Below are positions 23,440-35,680 of a stretch of 64,000 nt of DNA, one piece after another. The notes below the pieces were generated by a model that worked only from the letters and a program-made list of their open reading frames with translations, ran no database searches and was not told the origin of the DNA. The stretch spans positions 18,780,092 through 18,844,091 of the forward strand of contig OZ023190.1 of the NCBI GenBank assembly GCA_963995505.1, in the 5' to 3' direction. A program made the translations under genes and the position numbers. The DNA comes from Hypericum androsaemum (taxonomy: Eukaryota > Streptophyta > Magnoliopsida > Malpighiales > Hypericaceae). The number at the start of each line of letters is the position of its first letter. Position 1 is the stretch's first letter.

Positions 23440-25658
23440 ATGGCGATCGCCGGGGAGAATCAACAACCAGACAAGGTAATCCTAATTCTACTTGATCGCG
23501 AGTAGATTTAAGAAAGAGGGAAGAAATTGGATGTAGTTTTAGTTTAATTGTTGGAGCTAGGGTTTTCGTTTCCTTCTTTTAGGTGGAGGAGGGGAATACA
23601 TGTCGGTGAATAGGACGGGAAGGGATCTATGAGCGTGGATCCGGGTTAGGGATTGGATCGTGTTTTCCTGCTTGATTGCGAGTAGATTAAACGAAAAGGG
23701 AGGGAAGAATGTGGATGTATATTTAGTTTAATTTTTTGAGCTAGGGCTTCCGTGTCCTTCTTTTTGGGGGAGGATGAGTATGCGTGTTAGGGATCTACTA
23801 GCGTGGATCTGGATGAGGGATTGGATCGTGCTTTTTAAATTATATCTGTTTTGTTTCGGTTTGCAGTCTTCTTCAGAGGTGATGGGGGAGGAGAAGAAGA
23901 GATGGACTTTGTCAGATTTCGATATAGGGAAGCCTCTGGGCCGAGGGAAGTTCGGCCATGTTTACTTGGCTAGAGAAAAACGGGTAAGCTTTCTGAGGGA
24001 TTATATTACTGTGGGTGGTGTGGCCTTACTTACTGCCTAGTTTTTGGTTATTATTGTACAAGAACATGTCGGTGATCCTATTTAGTGGAAACATTTTTAG
24101 CGTCGTGAATGATTTTTTGGTTGGATTGCGTGAATGCAGAGTAATCACATTGTGGCCCTGAAGGTGCTCTTCAAGAGCCAGCTACAGCAGTCGCAGGTCG
24201 AGCATCAGCTCCGCCGAGAGGTTGAAATTCAGAGTCATCTGAGGCATCCCAACATCTTGCGGCTCTATGGTTACTTTTACGATCAGGTATTTATTTGTTC
24301 ATTCCCGAACTAAGCATGCCGTTGTTGAAGAGTTTGATGGTTATGTTTTTGATCTGGCTGACTTTCTCTTTGGATGTATCTATGCAGAAACGGGTTTATT
24401 TGATTTTGGAATATGCAGCCAAGGGTGAACTCTACAAAGAGCTGCAGAAGTGTAAATACTTCAGTGAAAGACGTGCTGCTACCGTGAGTTTCTTTTATTC
24501 TGTCACCGCAGGCTACTTCGACTTCAGTTTCTTCAATGGTTGCGGTTCATATTTGTTGAGAATAGAGAAGTGTAAGCGTATATAAACTACTAGTTTTTGG
24601 TTTATGACAATGTCTCATTTGCAACATGAGGAGAGTATGGACACCTTCTGCTTTTCCTCCTATTTGATTTGCTTAAGGCTGGAACGCCCACTAACTAGAA
24701 GTGCATTTGATTTCCAATGTGTTGAATCTGGCAGTACGTTGCATCTCTTGCTAGAGCTCTGATCTATTGCCATGGTAAGCATGTCATACACAGAGACATC
24801 AAACCAGAGAACCTGCTAATCGGTGCACAGGTATCAACACTCTTTCTTGATTAACAACATCTTGCTTTTCACTTGGTATCTGTGAGCGAGCTTATGATGC
24901 CAACCTGAACCTGTTTCCGTTAGGGTGAGCTCAAGATTGCAGACTTTGGTTGGTCGGTGCACACGTTTAATCGCAGGAGGACCATGTGCGGTACATTGGA
25001 TTATCTCCCTCCTGAGATGGGTAAGTTGTACTATTCTTCTCATACTTAAGGCTGTTGTTTGAGCAGCGTTGTTGGAAACCATCTTTCCTCTTGCGATCTG
25101 ACTCTGTTTCATTGTCCATCTGCAGTTGAAAGTGTTGAGCATGACGCCAATGTTGATATCTGGAGCCTGGGGATTTTGTGTTACGAGTTTCTGTATGGCG
25201 TCCCCCCATTTGAGGCGAAGGAACACTCGGACACGTATAAAAGGTATGGCGTCATTTGACAGCTGCTCCGATTTGCGTATCTAATTGACCTCTTCGTTTC
25301 AATCTTGGTTAGATTTTGCATCTCATGTTGCCATTTTTATACTTCCACTGCTGATGTTTGCCATTTGTGTTCAAAGGATCGTGCAAGTGGACTTGAAGTT
25401 CCCTCCGAAACCTATCGTGTCGTCTGGTGCAAAGGATCTTATAAGTCGGGTAAAATCCAAAAGCTCAAGTTCTAGTAACAAAACAGTGTCTCAACTGCAA
25501 ATTATCCAGAATTAATTATTCGGTTTTCCTTTCTTTGCATGTTTTATTAAACACAGATGCTGGTAAAGGATTCTTCGAAGCGGTTGCCTTTGCACAAGCT
25601 ACTGGAGCATCCTTGGATTGTTCAGAATGCTGAACCATCTGGAGTGTACAAGGGGTGA
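23440..25658 (+). CDS. AUR1: Aurora serine/threonine kinase, plant alpha type (293 aa)
   Basis: Mitotic kinase acting on histone H3 and spindle/phragmoplast proteins. The nine exons are 23440-23475, 23867-23983, 24140-24286, 24388-24483, 24735-24830, 24924-25020, 25126-25243, 25377-25449 and 25557-25658, which close exactly at 294 codons with stop. Kinase motifs: glycine loop [10 protein letters not shown] (about 36-45); VALKV with Lys59; HRDIKPEN (151 on); DFG (171-173); activation loop RRRTMCGT with Thr184; and PPEM in place of APE, normal for Auroras. Length and the short N-terminal tail match Arabidopsis AUR1/AUR2 rather than the longer beta type AUR3. It is convergent with the PFK gene downstream, 415 bp between stop codons. 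AUR1 versus AUR2 orthology cannot be separated by eye. Confidence 0.96.
23491..23850 (+). repeat. 180-bp tandem duplication in Aurora intron 1
   Basis: Two head-to-tail diverged copies start at CTTGATCGCGAGTAGATTTA (23491) and CTTGATTGCGAGTAGATTAA (23671). Both contain TTTAGTTTAATT, GAGCTAGGG, GTGGATC and GGATTGGATCGTG in the same order. The duplication makes up most of the intron and does not touch the splice sites. Confidence 0.85.
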
Positions 25659-26072
25659 CTTCCTCCTTCATTAGATATCGGGAGCTGCAAGTGACCTTCA
25701 AAGAACCAGATGATCCGCATCGTCCCTCTTTCGATCTGTTCGACCTGACCAGACTACATTCATGATGGCTGTTTATATGCACATACACAGCCTACTTGCA
25801 ATTGTTGTATCCTAGTAGTTAAACAAACATTGATGTGCGCAGAAAATGTGTTTTACATACAAGGTAAGTGCAACATATTCGATTCTTCCGAGTAAATAAT
25901 GTGGTTCAGATTCCATCGTCCTTGATTGATCTCCGACAAAGAATAGAGAGAAAACAAACAGGAATTCATGAATCACTAGTTTAAATCAGCTGTTAAGGAC
26001 TCATCGTAGCGTTAATCTGAAGGATGGATGATGGTGTACTGGATCTAACCAATGGCACAAATCTTGACCACC
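25659..26072. other. Convergent 3' UTRs of Aurora and PFK
   Basis: There is no third gene between the two stop codons. The sequence is T-rich on both strands, as expected for two facing 3' UTRs, and overlapping transcript ends are likely at this distance. Confidence 0.5.
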
Positions 26073-29000
26073 TCAACTGGGACTTAAAAAACTTGGCTGG
26101 TTAGTTGAAGACAGAAGTCTTGCCCACATTCTGTCAGTGATCACAACGTTGTTCTGCTTCTCCGTGACTCGCTGAATTAAGAATTCCATAGCAAATCAGC
26201 TTTTAATCTTCATAGCAAGGTACTTCCAATGTTGATGCTAAAGTTGTTATTAATGGAAACTTACATTGAAAGGGATGTAGGAGTGTCTGCCATTGACTGG
26301 TCCAACAGTGAATCCTGTAAATCCCGCCATTGCTCCGTGAACAGCACTTTGCGCAAGAAGGGTGCAGTAGACATTGTCGGATGCATTACTTGGAATAGCA
26401 CGAATCATGTACGTCGGATCTGCAATATGGCAAAGAGACCTCAGCTAAGATATGCTTCTTGGTCAGAAAAAACACAATGAAGGTGGAGGCGTCTGCACAA
26501 GTTTCTCGGCAGGAAAGTGCAGTTATGGTGAATTTGAGCACTAACCTATGTATTTGAGAGTGATAACCATCTTATGTTCTTTCGTAAAGTGATCCTGCAG
26601 AATTTAGGAAAGAATTTATATAGAAACTGAGATTCATGAAACAGAAACCTTATAGAGCATTCTAGAACACATAAGGGGATGACTGCAGAAAGACCTCGGT
26701 AGTGGGATGAAAGGATCAATGTAAGCCTAGTTTACTGCAACCCGTACCTTGATTCCTTTTCAAAAAAAACCCCGTACCTTGATTCTTTGAGAAATCCATA
26801 GACCAACATCTTGAAGTAACTTGTTTCCTGAAGCATCTTTTTGGTCCATGGATCGCAGGCTCTCTGTCAAAAGGTCCTGACCAGCTCCTTCAGCTATAAC
26901 AAGAACCATGTGCCCGTTTTCTTTAATCCGTTTCTCAATGAATTCAAGAAGTCCGCCTTTCCCTTCAAGATAGAAGGGTGACTCCGGGATCAAGCAACAA
27001 TCCACATCTCGGCTGGCAAGGGTGGCATACATGGCAATGAAACCTAAACCAATTTGAGGAGATTGAAGAAAGACAATCAAGGTTTGGTGGTCATGTGCAG
27101 ATAATGACCATGATTGTCAACAGCGCTTTACCAAAATTCTTAACATACCACTGTAGCGGCCCATTAGCTTTACGACACCGATACCGTTCTCGGCACTTTC
27201 TCCCTCAACATGTGCTGCATTAATCGCACGCTGAGCCTCCTCGACTGCTGTATCGAAGCCAAAAGACCTGTCAATGACCTGAACCAGCGTAAAAGAAACA
27301 ACAATAAGTATCTATCAATGACCAAAATGAATAACCTTCAAAGAGATGGTTTCAAGAGAATTAACATGGTAGTAGAAAGTTACCGGAATGTCATTGTCGA
27401 TTGTTTTCGGAATTCCAGCAACTGCAACTTTGAGTCCACGCTTTCTAATTTCCTGATTGTAAGAACAAGGGCATCAAGTTGCCTAAACATAAAGCAAAAA
27501 AAATTTCTACCCAGATTGAAATGCAACATCGAGGTTCAAGAAAATGAGAACAGATTCAAATGCAATATTTGCTACCTTTTGGCTTAGGAATAAAAGAGGC
27601 AATACAGTATGAAACATGTGAAGCATAGCAAGAAAAGGAAGCACCAAATCAATGAGTTTAGCTTAAGAAAGCAGCAGTACTTATGTCAACAAGTGAAGAC
27701 AACAGCAATGCACATCCGGGTGATGTGAAGAGATATTTTCCAAATGAAGTGGTAAGCAACATTATATTACAGCTACCAAGTTGTCATGGGAAGGTTTACT
27801 TGGACTACAACGGGTACCATTCAATGCAGTAGCAGCTTTCTAGTGCCAACTACAACCACTGAAATTGTTGTACTCGGCACCGAAAGACCCGGAAGAGCTT
27901 ACATTATATATAACTGCTGCTCCTTTTTGAGTTCCATCACCTCCAATTATGTACACCTGTATCAGTAAAAGCAAATTACAGCTATATGCGGGAAAATTTA
28001 CTTGCAGGGAAAATATTTTATTTCACATTTATTTTTCCGTGGATCTCAAAAGTAGTACAAGATAAAGCATCCAATAGAAACCTGATTAATGCCACGATCC
28101 TGAATGCTGTCGACAATTTTTGATTTATCATGGCCACCTCGTGAAGAACCCAGAATAGTGCCACCGCGCTTATGAATGTCATTCACAACTTTTGGATTCA
28201 AGGTGATGGTATTCTTGGAATAGAAGCCCTTGTATCCCCCCTACATACACAACAAACAGAAATTTACGTAAGACAATCAGCACAAACAAGTCTTTCCCAG
28301 GGAAAGGTGGGTAGGATCCAAGAGCTAGAGCAGGAGGTTCACTATGGAAATGGACAGAGAAGTAAGGATGTAACAAAGCTTGATGCGACGTAAAAGAGTC
28401 CCATATACGATAGGCAAGCTAGATCTAAGTAAAGTAGAAAGGGAAAAATTTGCTTACATCAATGCCAAGAATTCTGGTCACGCCATACATATGATAGAGG
28501 CCACACACGATCTCCCTGATCACAGTATTGAGCCCAGGGCATAGGCCTCCACAAGTCACGATGCACGCGTGCACTTCGTCGGGCTCAAAGTAAATCTGAT
28601 CACAAAGACAACAAAAATGACCACAAAGATACATCACACAGAACAGAACAACAAACAGCACATAATAGAAATCTCGGTCCGCACCTTCTGGCGGGGTCCA
28701 GCGCGGCGGAAGTGTGTCCCTCTTGGGCCAGTGCTATGCACGACAACCTGAAACCCACAATCCACACAAACAAACAAACACACACACACTAGAACCAGTC
28801 AAGATTTCAACTTTTCTCCAATTCCACAAAATGACAACTTTTGTCTTTTAGAAACGAAGGGACTGATCAAATCAAGACTCTTTTTTTCTTTCTTTTTTTT
28901 CCCTGAAAACTAAGGAACACCAACTAACTATTGGGTAGCAAATAAAAATCTAACCTTTTCAGCAACTGTATCCTCCTCATCCACAAAGTACTGCCTGCAT

Positions 29001-29382
29001 TATTATTATTATTTTAATTAATAGAGGGAAATCCATAAGAATGGAGAGTGTTGGTTGGGGGGCTTGCTTACTTGACCACTGAGTAGGCTGGGTTGACTTG
29101 CAAAGGATTCGGATACGTCTGCGAATCACACCAAGTGAGTGAGTCACATAATCCATCTCATCTTATTACATTATTATATACATACATTTTTATTCCTTTC
29201 TCAAACCAATTGGATCCCGCTAATCCAAATTCGAGTCGGGCCGGGTAACACAAACAAACAATATAAAGTAAGAAACGTACGGGAAGATGGGGAAGGTAGT
29301 CGGAAAAGTGAGGCACGTCTTCCAGCACGTAACCCGCCTCCCCCCTCACCACTTTCTCCTCTCCTCCTTCGCTCTCTCCCAT
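26073..29382 (-). CDS. PFK: ATP-dependent 6-phosphofructokinase, cytosolic plant type (456 aa)
   Basis: Phosphorylates fructose 6-phosphate to fructose 1,6-bisphosphate in glycolysis. The 13 exons on the minus strand are 29281-29382, 29072-29118, 28955-28994, 28685-28747, 28458-28595, 28082-28240, 27903-27956, 27384-27452, 27149-27278, 26778-27043, 26546-26594, 26265-26419 and 26073-26171; they sum to 457 codons with stop. Visible motifs: [15 protein letters not shown] near the N terminus; [22 protein letters not shown] (about 188-193, ATP-type); PKTIDNDIP (216 on) with the catalytic-region aspartates; [20 protein letters not shown]; and [13 protein letters not shown]. There is no plastid transit peptide, so cytosolic. 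The C terminus ([10 protein letters not shown]) is shorter than Arabidopsis PFK3 and close to PFK6. PFK6 neighbours AUR1 in Arabidopsis, as here, but I do not fix the paralogue number. Confidence 0.96.
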
Positions 29383-29475
29383 CTCTTCCTCTTCTCTCTC
29401 CTTTGGTGGTCTGAACGAACGCGGAACGGAAAACTCTTTCCCTCTCTCTCTCTATATATATATTTTGTGTGAGCG
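29383..29475 (-). promoter_or_regulatory. PFK core promoter
   Basis: On the minus strand a TATATATATA run (about 29452-29463) is followed by a GA-rich leader and the ATG at 29382, so the TATA box sits roughly 70-80 bases upstream of the start codon and the leader would be short. Confidence 0.5.
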
Positions 29476-30687
29476 CGCGTGGGAATTGTAATTTGTACGG
29501 ACGGAGTGCTTCTTGTCTGATTTCTAGAATCCGAGGTCGGCGCGGGGAAAGTAAAACGGGGGAGACCAGTGTCGTTTCGATGCCCCTCCTTGAATCCTTA
29601 TGCTCGTTTCGAGTTCAACGACTTGTCGTTTGGGGTTTCAAGGAGTGGACCTAGCAACAACTACAAGTACCCGTGGTTTCATTAGTTACACTTTACCTAC
29701 CCACTGGTTTTGAACCCGGTTTTACCCGCCCCATTCTTGGCTAATGGCTGTGCTTAATTTCTTAATCACCAATTATGATAAGGACTAAGTTGCAAATTTA
29801 GAAAAATGGGACCTGCGGTAACTAGCTACTTTAAAATTAAAAACAACATAATTTCACGAATTTTTAAAATTTTATTTATTAAAAAGTAGTAGCCAAAATA
29901 ATAAATAATTAAATTTATTATTTGTTACACGTGCTCATATACACATTTCGCCTATGCACAAATAAGACAATAACCTATTTAAAAAGCAACACTAATTAGA
30001 TAGGGATTATCTTAAAATATATCCACGAACCTTAGAAATAATCTTTCGAGTTAGTCTTATGCGTCTCGCCACATCACATGTTTCGTTTATTAATACCGAA
30101 TCTAATTTTGAAAAATTCCAACACGTTATTACTCATATATACGTTTCCATTAGATTGCTTGTTTTATTGTATTCTTGTTGTTTATTAGAAGAGTGACAGT
30201 GATTTGTTATAATTCTGAGTTTGGACTGATGAAAATTCATACAAATAATACAAAATAATTTTATTTTAAATTTTGAATTCATACCTTACAAATATAATAC
30301 CACGCTCGTTCAGAAAGTAAAATTGGCTTCTTCGTCGTTTCCCGTCCAATATTGTCATAATTATAATAAGCATATACAACTAAATAAAACCTAGTACCCT
30401 CTAAGAATTACATTCACTAAAAATAATGTATATAACAATTTATTACAATAAACTGGCCGCAAAACCGACCAGAAGAATGAAGGATCTGACACGTGTTATC
30501 GGCCACGGTGGACAAAGCGCGTCAGTGTCGTCGTCAGCTTAGATTTCACGCATTTCATTGCCCGAAAACTTCTCCCACTCCTTCCCTTTTCAATTCCCAC
30601 CCTTTCCTAGTTTTTTTTTGTCTATTTCTGTCTTTTCACTTAACTCTGCAGTAGTTTCCTCTTACTGTAATAATAATAATAAAAAAA
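29476..30687. other. AT-rich spacer upstream of PFK
   Basis: No gene or RNA seen. Short tracts only. Near 30484-30515 there are ACACGTG and CCACGG words of ACGT type. The stretch ends in TAATAATAATA(A)n, the target of the MULE at 30688. Confidence 0.5.
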
Positions 30688-31525
30688 GAGAAAAGTCCAC
30701 TTTAGTACTCTGTGGTATCGCGAAAAATCAAGTCAGTACCCTGTGGTTTAAAACGTATCAATTGAGTCATACTTATTCCAATTAACATCAATTAGAGGCC
30801 CGAGCAACTGCCCGAACCTACCCGACCCCTGCCCGAACTACGTGGCGCCACGTGGAGAGGAGGAGGAGGAGGAGGAGGAGGAGGAGGAGGAGAACGCGGG
30901 GAGGAGGAGGAGGAGGAGGAGGAGGAGGACGCGGGGAGGAGGAGGAGGACGCGGAGGAGGACGCGGGGAGGAGGAGGACGCGGAGAGGAGGACGCGGAGG
31001 AGGAGGAGGAGGACGCGGGGGGGAGGAGGAGGACGCGAGGGGGAGGAGGAGGACGCAGGGAGGAGGAGGAGGAGGAGGAGGAGGACGCGGAGGAGGACGC
31101 GGGAGGAGGACGCGGAGGAGGAGGACGCGGAGGAGGAGGAGGAGGACGCGGGGGGGAGGAGGAGGAGGAGGACGCGGGGGGGAGGAGGAGGACGCGAGGG
31201 GGAGGAGGAGGACGCAGGGAGGAGGAGGAGGAGGAGGAGGAGGACGCGGAGGAGGACGCGGGGAGGAGGACGCGGAGGAGGAGGAGGGGAGGAGGAGGAG
31301 GGAAGGAGATGGATGTCCACGTGGCGCCATGTCATCAAAATTTGGTGGCGTGGCTGGCCACGTAGTTCGGGCAGGGGTCGGGTAGGTTCGGGCAGATCCG
31401 GGCAGCTGCCCGGGCCTCTAATTGATGTTAATTGGAATAAGTATGACTCAATTGATACGTTTTAAACCACAGGGTACTGACTTGATTTTTCGCGATACCA
31501 CAGGGTACTAAAGTGGACTTTTCTC
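30688..31525. mobile_element. Non-autonomous MULE (family A), 838 bp, ~150-bp TIRs and GGA-rich core
   Basis: Long inverted arms: GAGAAAAGTCCACTTTAGTA at the left and its complement at the right. They continue through TGTGGTATCGCGAAAAATCA, CAGTACCCTGTGGTTTAAAA, CAATTAACATCAATTAGAGG and CTGCCCGAAC to the GTGGCGCCACGTGG core edge. Flanks share ATAAAAAA (8 bp, possibly 9 with slippage), an imperfect TSD in an A run. The right arm and the GGGCAG words match the element at 3362-4029, so this is the same family. The centre is an almost pure GGA/GACGCG minisatellite, without any transposase. Confidence 0.85.
30855..31310 (+). repeat. (GGA)n/GGACGCGGGGAGGA minisatellite
   Basis: About 450 bases made of GGAGGA runs interrupted by GACGCGG words, purine-biased on the plus strand. 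Longer duplicated blocks are visible: the block near 31010-31085 recurs near 31185-31245. It keeps all frames open on both strands and yields Arg/Glu/Gly or Pro/Ser-rich pseudo-proteins. Confidence 0.93.
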
Positions 31526-31741
31526 TATAAAAAAAACCGTGTTTCAGCTCGTGCTAATTCCTAAAGGACCATCCTACACACAGACAAGTTCCTTCAGAAG
31601 AATCACAACTATGGATTATAAAAAAATGCACCAAGTAACACCTCCAATGCACCGAGGAGAAAAGTGAGGCAGTTGACAACTTTTTCTTCTCTCTCCATGA
31701 CCTTTCTTTAGAACTCTCTTTCTTCATCATGAACCTGGAGC

Positions 31742-34700
31742 TCAAAATGCGTATCTGTAGATGGCATCCGCGACACCATCTTCATCGTTGCTGTGACCGA
31801 TAACATCAGCCACAGCTTTTGTCTTCTCTGCCCCATTGCTGAGGGCAATGCCTAGAGAAGCCAACTCGAGCATCTCAATGTCATTCTCCCCATCACCAAC
31901 AGCCATTATCTGCATAAAGTATGGTTCAGCTTCAACCAGTGAGTTTTAAATCTTTAAGAAGCCATATTGTTTGAACTGAAACTGATGAAGGGCCTCTAAA
32001 AGTCAACTATATTGGGTCGGTCTTACCTCCCTGGGGGTGGCACCTAGATGATCAAGCAGCATTTTCACTCCACTCCCTTTCGAAGTTCCAAGAGGGACTA
32101 TTTCGAGCATGTCTGGAACAGTCTGGACGATGTTGGCACGGTCTCGTGCTGCTTGTGACCAGAATGGCCGCAGAGCAGTACCCACATTCTCAGCAGTGTC
32201 GATAAATAACAGCTTCTGAGAATCCAAAATAGGAAGAATTGAAGTTCAAGCCAAAGCCAAAATGAAGACAAGGGTGCACCAGCATTGACGACCATGTCAT
32301 AGAGCACAAGTTAAATGCTTCTTTAGTTAAATTCTGCAGGTCCAACAAGTACCTGTATGTCTGCAACAGCCAAAAGATGATCGATCGACGACATGATCTC
32401 CGCCTGCAAAATTATCTCTTAATCACTGACATAAGAATTAGTTGCACAAACACTAATAAGAATAGCAACAGTGACATGAACATGTACCTTTGGCTCATGA
32501 TAAATAGTATGCAGGGAATCGACGACAGGGTGATTAAAGAGCGTTAAGCATCGTGCTTCACTGAATGCAATAAGAGGAATCTCATGTTTCAAAGAGTACT
32601 CGCATGCCTGCAGAATGTTATCCGCAGGTCAAGACAACAGTAATGATGTAGCAAGGAGGCTTGATTTGTACCCCTCAGCTCATCAAAAGAATAGTAAGAA
32701 ACCAAACTACCTAGACTATCAACCACCGGATTTTGGATACTTGTTTCTTTCTCAGGGCACCACAAGAAACTTACAAGCGCTAGACCAATTCATAGTCAAT
32801 GCACAGTTTGCAGTAAGCCCCACGTGAAGTATAGGCCCAGGAACTCCTCCAAACGGCAATTTTAATTGATGCAAGTTAATTTTACCAAATTCCTGAATGG
32901 CATCAAAGAGCACATCCATCCCTTTGCAAAATCATCGAGATCCCTGACAGCTTTTCCAGTGCATCAGTCATCCCAGACATGCATCAAAACCAAAACCACT
33001 GGAGTTGTTGTTTAACTACAGAACCATTACCTCTCTGCAGATTTCAGGATCTAGATTGCTTCTGAGAATTCTCGACCCTGTCTACCATATACGAGCATTC
33101 CCTGAACCAAGTGAGAGTTCCCAGATTAAGAACCAGTTCTACAGCAGAACATAATAACAAAAGGCCAAAGTTACAGTATGAGCCATAGCGAAGCTTCCAA
33201 TTGTAACTTATATGCAAGCCTTGCCACGCGATATCCTTCCATTTTCATGGTTAGAATGGGACTGATTAAGTTTTCTTGATACCTTGATTTCATCTTTATT
33301 ATGTTGACTCTTTTAAAATGCAATGTCCAAAATTGTTGTGATGCTAAATCTACATTTTTATCAGATAGAAGCTCGATTTTCTGATCTGGGACTAAATCAC
33401 ACTATATCAACGGATTCTGCAAAAGGCTAAATCTATGCAAATCCACCTGTTCACTGCAACACCAAACTTGCTAAGAATCACATGTATTTTCCTTATGTCC
33501 AGGTAGCGAAATGATATTCTAGTTTAGGATTTACGGAGTTCCTTTCGAGCAACTTCAAGCAATTGGAACATGATTAAAGAAGTTGATATCCACGGTAAAG
33601 AAAGAGAGAGAGAGAAGGTTTTTCACCATGGTCATACCAAGCAAAGCAGTTCCACCACACAAAAAAAATCGTTGCTTTATAAAGCTGGCAAATACCTGAC
33701 TTCAACAAATGACAGAAAAAAGGACGTGCACAAAGTATCGGGGCAATGAGACCTGTAAGAAGACCCCTGGAGAAAATTCTGAAATGACACCATCTTTTCC
33801 AACTAAATCAACCGTCTTCAGAACGCTTATTGCAGCAGGACGAGCCTGTCCTAGTCAAATCAACAATTATTATCAAATAAAAACGTCTCGGTGATCCAAA
33901 CTACCACAAGAAAAAAAAAAGAACAACAAGGAGAGCTTCAGAAAGAAAGAAACTCTTAACGTTAAAATCTGAGAAATTGACCAAGAAGCTTAAACTGTAG
34001 GATACGTTTCCTCCTACTTACTTTTCCAGTAGCTATAACCACCTTCACACCCCTTGACACAGCCTCTTTTAGTGCTCTTCCATTAGCCGCGGAAATTTGA
34101 CTCTTGCTGTTCGACAAAGTTCCTAGCAAGCATAAACCAATATAAGTTAAGTTTTGTGAAGCATTGACTAAGACATGAAAAAAGAGACAGAAAAAATACA
34201 TGCCAAACTCACCATCCAGATCACAAAAGATATAGCTGAATTTTGGCTTATAGAATCTCAGGCCGCCTTCTTTCTTTCCGCCTTTGAACATCACGTGTGT
34301 AAGCTTATGTCAATGACATTCTTGTCAAAATTAATCACACAAAGTACAGGGTAAAATGGCATCACAAAGAAACTTAGAAGTGGCCAGTGAAATTACCATC
34401 AGCTTGTTCAGCGTGAGTAATCGGATTATCGTCATTATCTTGTGCGCTCCGAATAAGTCCTTTCCCTGTCCACCCAAGGCTCTTCAAAAGAAGTTCTTCC
34501 TCCTTTTCCATTTCAGCTTCAGCCTCTTCGCTAATTTCATGATCAAACCCTAGAAGATGCAATAACCCGTGAACCTGCACAAACAGAATGGAATTGAGGA
34601 AAGAAGGACTAAGGATACAGATCCTTGGCCCGAAATCGTAAGTCCCGTGACCTCCCCACTAACCAAGTAGCAAGAAAGTTGATTCATCAGGGAACAGTAA

Positions 34701-35625
34701 GCAGAAAAGTGAGAAAACAAGCAAAGAGCCACAAGACTATCAACTAACCAGAAGGATCCGTATCTCGTCGACAAGTGAATGCCCTCTCTCCGCAGCCTGC
34801 CTGGCTGCTGTCTCAACAGAGATCACGACATCACCCAACATAAGCTGCACAACCCAGAAAGAAAATAATTAACCGGCATTCAATCTAGACTACTCGCAGG
34901 CGCATAAATTAGAAGGTACCGACAATCGGAATCTGATGTCCGGGAACATGCTGGGACATGGAAAGAACATCAGTGGCACTGTCCTCGTCCCTCCATTCCT
35001 TGTTAAGATCCCGAATGAAGCCGTCATTGCAAAGCATTATCGACAACTCGACAGTCTCATACCTGCCAATGTCACTAACCGCAGTGTCCCTACTCTTATA
35101 CAGCGAATCCTTCAGACCCTCCAACGCCAACTTCGTCGCCATCGGGGCACGAGTCTAAGCAACTAGGCTATACTCTAATCACCAACCCAGTTCATCAAGA
35201 CCCAACAAAGCAGGAGACTTTAGAACACAAAAAAGCCACCAACTTTAGTATTAATGAGGCGAAACCCGAAAAGGGTACCAGGATTTCGGGGTCATCGGGA
35301 AGCTCATCCTCGATGCAGATGCCGACGCTGAGCTGAACCTCCTTGTTGGTCTTCCTCCGGGGAGCCACGGCCCCGGAGCGCCTCACTTTCCGGTACCCCC
35401 TCTCATTTCCGGCGGGATTCTTGTCCACCAGCGGCCTCCGGAGCCGTCCCCCATTGTTGTGGAACAATAAAGGTTGGAACTTTGGCGCGAAGGGGGAACA
35501 AGGCGTTGGGGATGGAGGAGGAGGGAGGAGGGAGTGGTGGCGGCGCACGTGAGGACACGTGCCATGGCGTGGGTGGTGGCGGTTGGGTGGAAGATGCGTA
35601 GTAGGGGAGTGAGGCGGGGAAGCAT
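31742..35625 (-). CDS. YBEY: Chloroplast endoribonuclease YBEY fused to a HAD (Cof-type) hydrolase; two apparent frameshifts
   Basis: Plant YBEY processes chloroplast rRNA. The N-terminal YbeY metalloenzyme is fused to a haloacid dehalogenase phosphatase domain. Exons on the minus strand: about 35279-35625, 34924-35154, 34749-34844, 34397-34574, 34213-34281, 34022-34122, 33753-33845, 33031-33101, 32488-32607, 32353-32403, 32027-32215 and 31742-31909. YbeY motif HGLLHLLGFDHE carries the zinc ligands; FCDLDG/TLSNSKSQ is HAD motif I; GDGENDIEM is near the end; last residues YRYAF as in At2g25870. Oddities: exon 33031-33101 is 71 nt between two phase-0 introns, so one base is missing. Exon 1 has plausible ATGs at 35625 and 35565, but both are one base out of phase with the conserved EVQLSVGICIEDELPDDPEI. 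Exon 2's donor is a weak ATT|GTCGGT. It is either a damaged allele or an assembly error; all other exons are intact. Confidence 0.88.
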
Positions 35626-35680
35626 AGCTGGAGCGAGGGGAAAAGGAGGGAAGGGCTTGTTTGGTCTGGGTAAGTAATGC

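Noticed and set aside
27210..27587. 125-aa plus-strand frame
   Set aside because: Antisense to PFK exons and introns whose phases are fully accounted for.
30838..31465. Long Arg/Glu/Gly-rich and Pro/Ser/Leu-rich open frames on both strands (166-207 aa)
   Set aside because: They are translations of the GGA/GACGCG minisatellite inside a non-autonomous MULE; open in several frames at once, so no coding signal.
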